A DNA stretch of 64,000 nt from Cryptomeria japonica (Eukaryota; Streptophyta; Pinopsida; Cupressales; Cupressaceae): the NCBI RefSeq assembly GCF_030272615.1, contig NC_081415.1:628721240-628785239 (forward strand). Reading direction: 5' to 3'. Positions 58,930 to 64,000 of this stretch are shown here, in pieces (within the stretch, counting starts at the first letter, position 1; the number at the start of each line of letters is the position of its first letter). The notes under the pieces were generated by a model, which saw nothing but the letters and a program-made list of their open reading frames with translations, did not search any database and was not told the DNA's origin. The position numbers and the translations under genes are program-made.

Positions 58930-60459
58930 TCAAGTCTCTACCAGAGGGGCAAAAATCCCTAACCTGTCTCTTAGATACTCAAATGATTCCTTAGATAGTG
59001 GTTTAGTGAATATATCTGCAATGTGTTCTGTAGTGCTCACATAAACCAATTTTACTTCCTTTGCTTGTACCTTGTCCTTCTAAAAATTATACTTTATTGA
59101 AATATGCTTAGTCTTAGAGTGAAATACCAGACTCTTAGACATGTCAATAGCTGTAGAGTTATCACAATAGATAACTACCAGCTCACTACAATTTACCCTG
59201 ATATCCTTCAACATTTGCTTCATCCACAAGACTTGAGTGCAATTAGTTGTTGTTGCAACATACTCAGCTTCTGCACTAGATAAAGAAATGCATGACTATT
59301 TTTTGCTGATCCATGAAACCAGTTTGTTTCCAAGAAAGAAAGCTCCACTAGAAGTTCTCTTCATGTCATCAATATCTCCTACCCAATCTGAGTCAGTATA
59401 TGTACATAAAGTGAAATCATCATTTTTAGACTAAAATAAACCATATTTTGTTGTTCCTTGCAAATACTAGAATATCTTCTTTACTGCACATTCATGATTT
59501 TCTTTAGGATTACTTTGATATCTTGAAACAATACTTACCACATTCATAATATCCGGTCTAGTCTAGGTTAGATATAATAGACAGCTAATCATAGACTTAT
59601 ACCTTGTCGGTTCATTCTTCATATTGTTAGCAAATTTCATGCACAATTTATCTTCTCCTCCAAAAATGATATCATCAACAAATACTTCAATAATAAAAAT
59701 ATCATTATCAGTGATCTTATACTATAAATTACTATCAGCACTGCCTTTAGTAAAACCAAGCTTCAAAATATATTTATCCAACCTTGCATACCAAGCTTTA
59801 GGAGCCTATTTCAATCCATATAAAGCTTTCTTCAATCTGCAAACCATATCTTTATCATATGTCAGTGAAAATCCATTGAGTTGCTCAATGTATACTTCTT
59901 CTTCAAGTTCACCATTCAAAAATGTACATTTAACATCTATTTGATAAATCTTATAGTTCTTATAAGCTGCATAGGCAAGAACTAGTCCAATAGCTTCAAT
60001 TCTAGCTACAGGTGCAAATGTCTCATCATAATCAATTCCTTCCATTTGAGAATATCCTTTACAAAGAAATCTAGCCTTGTTTCTTACTCGATAGCCATCA
60101 ACTTTAGCAATTTTGATAGTAGGATAACCTTCATTTAGAGTTTGCAATTTGTCCCACATAACCTTAGCTGATGATTTATTAGTTAATCCCATGATCTATT
60201 GATCAGTAAATGCACAAAAGAGGGCTTCTCTAGCTCTGCAATCATTCTCAATGTTCTTATCCAAGTCTGTAGGAGTAAGATTGCCAAATGTCAAATCATA
60301 AGGTGTATATCCTTTCTCAGTGATCTCCCAAATATCCTTGCCAAGACATCTAAGATGATTATTCGTTGAAATTTTCCATATCCCATAATTTGTTCCATCA
60401 AGCTTAGGGATTTCTCTTATGAAAATAGTTGTCAGTGGATTATAAGTGTTAGTTACCAT
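58930..60459 (-). pseudogene. Copia G gag-RT-RNase H deletion fusion
   Basis: Nearly one frame runs from the ATG at 60459 to a stop at 58930. Gag N-terminus: IPKLDGTNYGIWKISTNNHL and [20 protein letters not shown]. Near 60105 it passes straight into [76 protein letters not shown] second shortening follows NNMKNE, rejoining at YKSMISCLLYLT. RNase H: YTDSDWVGDIDDMKRTSSGA, SSAEAEYVATTNC, HSKTKHISIKYNF. Only a few stops (60195, 59810, others) remain. No protease or integrase, so it needs help from other copies. Confidence 0.87.
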
Positions 60460-60503
60460 AGGATCTACCTCAAGTGGTTAAGCTTCTGCAAAATAGGGCC
60501 AAA

Positions 60504-60515
60504 TCTTTGATACCA
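60504..60515 (-). other. Primer-binding site of G
   Basis: Plus-strand TCTTTGATACCA against GCTCTGATACCA, two bases from the LTR. The leader lies between it and gag (60460-60503). Confidence 0.78.
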
Positions 60516-60517
60516 AT

Positions 60518-61801
60518 TATTAGGATAACCGGTGAAAAACTGAGAGGGGGGGTGAATCAGTTGTTAACAGATTATAACATTTAATCCACTTAATAACCTT
60601 TAGCCAAATTAAGTACTGGTAAAGAACATATAGATTTTGGTAGGAACAAATACCGGTAAACAATGCAACTAAACAATTAAATAGATAATCAATGCAAAAC
60701 AACCATACCACATAACACCATGATTTGTACATAGAAAACCTAGAAAGGGAAAAACCACAGTAGGAAGCTTACCCACAGTCAAATGATACTTCTATAGAAA
60801 TTATGTGTTACAATGAGGGGCCTACACTTGTAGGAAGGTACATTGCCTAGAGCATACTGCTCATTACAAAAGAGTCTCACTGACTACAGAGAGGATACAA
60901 CCATCTCAAGATAAATGGACAACAATCCAATAGAGTGAACTGCTAGAAATAACATCTATCATGTCTGATTACAGTCCCGATTAAGCTCAATGCTAGAGGA
61001 CTAAATCCTCTTTTGAATCCAATTTGATCACCAATCATTGACCAATTCCTCTTCCTGAATGATATTACAATATTCACACATTACATTCCTTGACCATGAC
61101 CTTTTCAATAACCATGATACTCTACAAAGAGTTTCTACCTGTTATTTATACAAACCCTAAGACCTAAACCAATTAGGTCAACCACCTAAAAGATATTATA
61201 ATAAGATCATTACATAAATCCATATTACAATGATATGCCATGTCGGCTTAAGACCAAAATAACAATAACAAATCCATAAAACATCTCGAAACATCCTGGT
61301 AACGTGTAGAGTATACATTAACATGATACCAGTCCATAACCTAGATAGGTACCAGACTTATTATGTGTCCAACACACCAAAGCAGTATCTTCAAGTAGTT
61401 GAAGCATGATCAAAGAACATCTTTAGCATCCTGAAATCCATGAAGAAGATGCACCAACACCAATTTTGCATCCTGTCAAGATTCCTGAGTGAAAGCTTTG
61501 TCGATAGAGCCTTAAACCAATGTCGGTAACGGTTTACCAGAATGTATGATAGCATATGATTACCAAGTCAATACCAACTGGCCAAGACATTCTAATGGAG
61601 AATATAACACATGAAATCAAACATACTTGACTGATCCAAACATGCTAGAAGTGTGCAACAGATAATCTCTTATGTCGGTAACACTAGATCTTCTACTGGT
61701 AACCAAAACCTGTGTGCCGATAAACAACCATACCAGCTAGTGTTGACATCAATAACAAAACATCAATGCAATACATAATCAATTCATCCATAATGCCAAC
61801 A
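60518..61801 (-). repeat. 5' LTR of G (1.28 kb)
   Basis: Plus-strand TATTAGGATAACCGG (terminal TG now TA) to CATAATGCCAACA. No gene inside. Confidence 0.9.
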
Positions 61802-62578
61802 CATCCCTGGTTCATAGAAATCTTGCATCAACCAAAAACATTTTCCTTTCTGTTTGCAATTTCAGTTTTCTTTTTGTGTGTCTCGATTTGGCTCACTGGA
61901 TCCTGTGGAGTTAGATTCTACTTGAAGACTTTATCATCTTTCTTTCTTTCAAACCGCATCTCATTTGGATCACTTTCTGGCAAGATATCGCCACCGGTTT
62001 TTTATGACAACTTCTTGTTACCAGTTGTTCCTTTGTTACCAATTTCCTGAGACCAATTCTAGTGATCTATCGGAACCCATTCTGAAGCTTGTGGAGCCTT
62101 GAGCATTGATTTAGATGTTCCTTGGCATGTGGCCAACCTTTTCCTGTGATTTACATTTCATCCTTTGGATTTTTTGGAGGAATCTGTTGGTGGAGACCGA
62201 CCTTGTTTATTTTGCACATTAGGTCCTGTTCTTTGGATTTTTATCCCTTTGGGCCGACTGGATCCTTTGGATCAATATATATTTATAATCATGATTTAGA
62301 ATGTAATCAATTAGAATCAATCAGAGTATCAGATAGATAGACTGTGCCTAGAAGATAGACCTTTCGATTCAAGGTCCTAGTTGTGACCTATTATACTAGG
62401 CCTATGTGTCGATATGTTGTAACTCGGTTGTTACCAGTTGGATGTAATCAAGTTTCATGCAATAAAACTATATGTTCTATATTGCCTCCATCATATCTGT
62501 GTGTTTCCATTGTGTTTACTCTTCTTGACCAGTCTAGATTGATCTCCTTAAGGTCCCTCCTCACTGGTGACTGCTTCA
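61802..62578 (+). repeat. F 3' LTR, remainder
   Basis: CATCCCTGGTTCATAG... to GGTGACTGCTTCA, collinear with 47736-48513. Chance ORFs only. Confidence 0.9.
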
Positions 62579-62608
62579 AGTGGTTAAGCTCTTCTCTAAG
62601 GAACCAAA

Positions 62609-62620
62609 GCTTTGATACCA
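62609..62620 (-). other. Primer-binding site of Copia H
   Basis: Plus-strand GCTTTGATACCA (one change from the exact site). The H leader TGGTTAAGCTCTTC lies at 62581-62608. Confidence 0.82.
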
Positions 62621-62622
62621 AT

Positions 62623-64000
62623 TTTTGAATATCCAAGCAACTGAGAGGGGGATTGAATTAGTTGATAACTTAAATCAATTTCTTAAATCCTTTCACTCAT
62701 TTGGAATAACCAATAGATTTAATTAGTGCAGATATAACATCAAATCTCTTACATAACATAAATTACACAGTGAAAAACCCAAGAAGGGAAAAAACAAGGA
62801 GAATGTTAGTTCTAAATATAAAACACTAGTTAAGGTGATTTTTACAAAGGGTGGCTCATTGAAAGAATGCTCACTATAGGTGGGATCATTGCCCAAAAAA
62901 AGGCTCACTGCTGAAAAAAGAAAGAAAGAAAAGAAGAATCCAACACTATAACACAATCTTCAAAACCAGACTAATTTCAGTGCCTCAACACCAATCACAC
63001 ACTTCACACATCAGCATAAAAAAAAAATCAGATCCTTCCTTCTCAATCTCACATATAATCAATAACCATGCCACACATTTTCCATGCTAAAAAAACAAAT
63101 CATCCTCATATAAATATTATCTTCTGAGAAGCATAATCTTCCAAGTTTTCCAAGACATGGATCTAAAATAGGTCAACACTAAAAATTTCAGTGGTGGGAA
63201 GGAATGAGAAGTAGACAATACCACAATACACATAAATGGTTAGATCAAATATGTTACATCCATTACAAATTATAGACCCAAATCATGACTCACATAACCA
63301 TGCCACACATTTTCCATGCTAAAAAAATTAAATAATCCTCATATAAATACTGTCTTCCGAGAAGAATAATCTTCCAAGTTTTCCAAGACATGGATCTAAA
63401 ATAGGTCAACACTAAAAATTTTTGTGGTGGGAAGGAATGAGAAGTAGACCATACCACAACACACATAAATGGTTAGATCAAATCTGTTACATCCATTACA
63501 AATTATAGACCCAAATAATGAATCACACAATACAACAATGTTACTACACATCCTTGAATTCCAAACTTAATCCAAACCCAAAAACCATTGCCCAATGCAA
63601 CATAAATGGAAATGAGACCAATATATACATGAATATAATCGATCAACACCATATCTGTGATGACTGAAAATAGAATCAAGTAAACTATGACCTAATCTCA
63701 CTCTCATGCACAAATTGGAAAATGAAAGAGCTTAAGGAGATGATTCACTTTGACTACTTCTTGAAAGAGAAAGTCAAGGAATATCTTTAGGGTTTCTATT
63801 CCTTTGCTACTATGAAGAGGAGATGTGCAAAATGCAATGAAATGATCAACTAGGCTAGAGAGATGACAAAAGATGTGAATATAAACTAAAAACCCAAAAA
63901 CTTGAAGATCTGAAACTGAGAGATTGAGTACAGAGTAGGAAAAGGAACTCAAATGTGCACTTGTCACTAAAATTTGAGACTGATTGAGAAGGACTAGGGT
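62623..64000 (-). repeat. 5' LTR of Copia H (runs off the window)
   Basis: It begins near TTTTGAATATCCAAGC with ACTGAGAGGGGGATTGAATTAG, the shared LTR-end block in minus sense. The far end is not recognised before 64000. Its 3' partner is outside the window. Non-coding apart from chance ORFs (62723-62956, 63704-63967). A 232-bp tandem duplication lies within it. Confidence 0.7.
63064..63527. repeat. 232-bp tandem duplication in the H LTR
   Basis: Copy 1 starts AACCATGCCACACATTTTCC at 63064 and copy 2 at 63296. Both run through CTTCCAAGTTTTCCAAGACA to CATTACAAATTATAGACCC. The copies differ at only scattered bases (for example AGCATAATC against AGAATAATC), so this is a fairly recent duplication compared with the age of H. 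Confidence 0.92.

Larger units (their letters stand above)
57351..61801 (-). mobile_element. Internally deleted Copia G (4.45 kb)
   Basis: Minus-strand element with 3' LTR 57351-58577 and 5' LTR 60518-61801 but only about 1.9 kb inside. Its TSD is AATCC (57346-57350) against CATCC (61802-61806); the intact F 5' LTR reads CATCC there, so the left copy mutated. Gag N-terminus is joined directly to RT; zinc knuckle, protease and integrase are missing. Confidence 0.92.
47723..62578 (+). mobile_element. Ty3/Gypsy chromovirus F with nested L2 and G
   Basis: Plus-strand element: 5' LTR 47723-48513, degenerate PBS, gag-pol with protease, RT, RNase H, integrase and chromodomain (52906-57303), 3' LTR 57335-62578 (split by G). 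The TSD AGTGG is perfect (47718-47722, 62579-62583), in the leader of Copia H. L2 sits between the PBS and gag. Without insertions F is about 6.1 kb. Confidence 0.9.
1857..64000 (-). mobile_element. Ancestral Copia element H, split by all other insertions
   Basis: This minus-strand Copia element survives as separate pieces: RT (1857-2714), an integrase/RT linker (about 8500-8630), integrase, protease and gag (45601-47722), leader and primer site (62579-62620), and 5' LTR (about 62623 to the right edge). Continuity is shown at two joins. Across E the frame reads VKVDE, with the GATGA/TCATC duplication lying exactly at the joint. Across F the leader 'CCTCAAGTGG' resumes as 'AGTGGTTAAGCTC' with a 5-bp duplication. 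H is therefore the oldest layer. Its 3' LTR is not in the window. Confidence 0.8.

Noticed and set aside
1-64000. Host protein-coding gene or structural RNA
   Set aside because: Every ORF with recognisable protein character belongs to a retroelement or to the ORF1/ORF2 families. I saw no tRNA or rRNA signature, though small RNAs cannot be excluded by eye.

Overview
The window looks like repeat-dense intergenic DNA from a large plant genome, most plausibly a gymnosperm. The basis is the mix of Ty1/Copia elements, a Ty3/Gypsy chromovirus, very long solo LTRs, initiator-Met-tRNA primer sites and near-total decay of the coding regions. The lineage guess is inference and weak. I see no host gene, tRNA, rRNA or CRISPR array.

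Layout: almost all of the 64 kb can be read as one old minus-strand Copia element (here H) split by later insertions. H survives at 1857-2714 (RT), about 8500-8630, 45601-47722 (integrase, protease, gag) and 62579-64000 (leader, primer site, 5' LTR). Into H went: Copia I (1-1856, running off the left edge); an ORF-bearing unit J (about 2715-8500); Copia E (8631-45600, perfect TSD TCATC); and chromovirus F (47723-62578, perfect TSD AGTGG). E was then hit by solo LTR O (35866-36660), element K (38047-43866) and a probable solo LTR D (9179-32270, inside the E 3' LTR). D was hit by element A (9988-30624), and A by giant solo LTR L1 (11370-15257), full-length element B (15930-22487), solo LTR N (26104-27580) and solo LTR M (28764-30011). 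F was hit by giant solo LTR L2 (48590-52868) and an internally deleted Copia G (57351-61801). The deepest chain is H > E > D > A > B. Most joins are supported by TSDs or by reading frames or LTRs that resume across the insertion.

Functional content: E, G, H and I encode recognisable but broken Copia gag-pol parts, and F encodes a broken chromovirus polyprotein with a C-terminal chromodomain. A, B and K are different. Each has two LTRs, a tRNA-iMet primer site, usually a polypurine tract, a coiled-coil plus multi-CCHC ORF1 and a very long ORF2 of unknown function, with no protease, integrase, RT or RNase H. J has an ORF of similar general layout. A, B and K share LTR-end, primer-site and polypurine sequences with the Copia elements, so I infer that they are non-autonomous passengers of Copia machinery. 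The A/B/K(/J) family is my main candidate for an undescribed system.

The second candidate is an array of about 17 imperfect palindromes (7272-8379) with a roughly 50-bp period upstream of the J ORF. Their outer arms change from unit to unit while staying self-complementary. A looser parallel exists in the two giant LTRs, which carry unrelated palindromic minisatellites at nearly the same internal offset.

Limits: no alignments or searches were run. Boundaries come from motif reading and visual LTR comparison. The ends of J and D and the TSD of A are uncertain.
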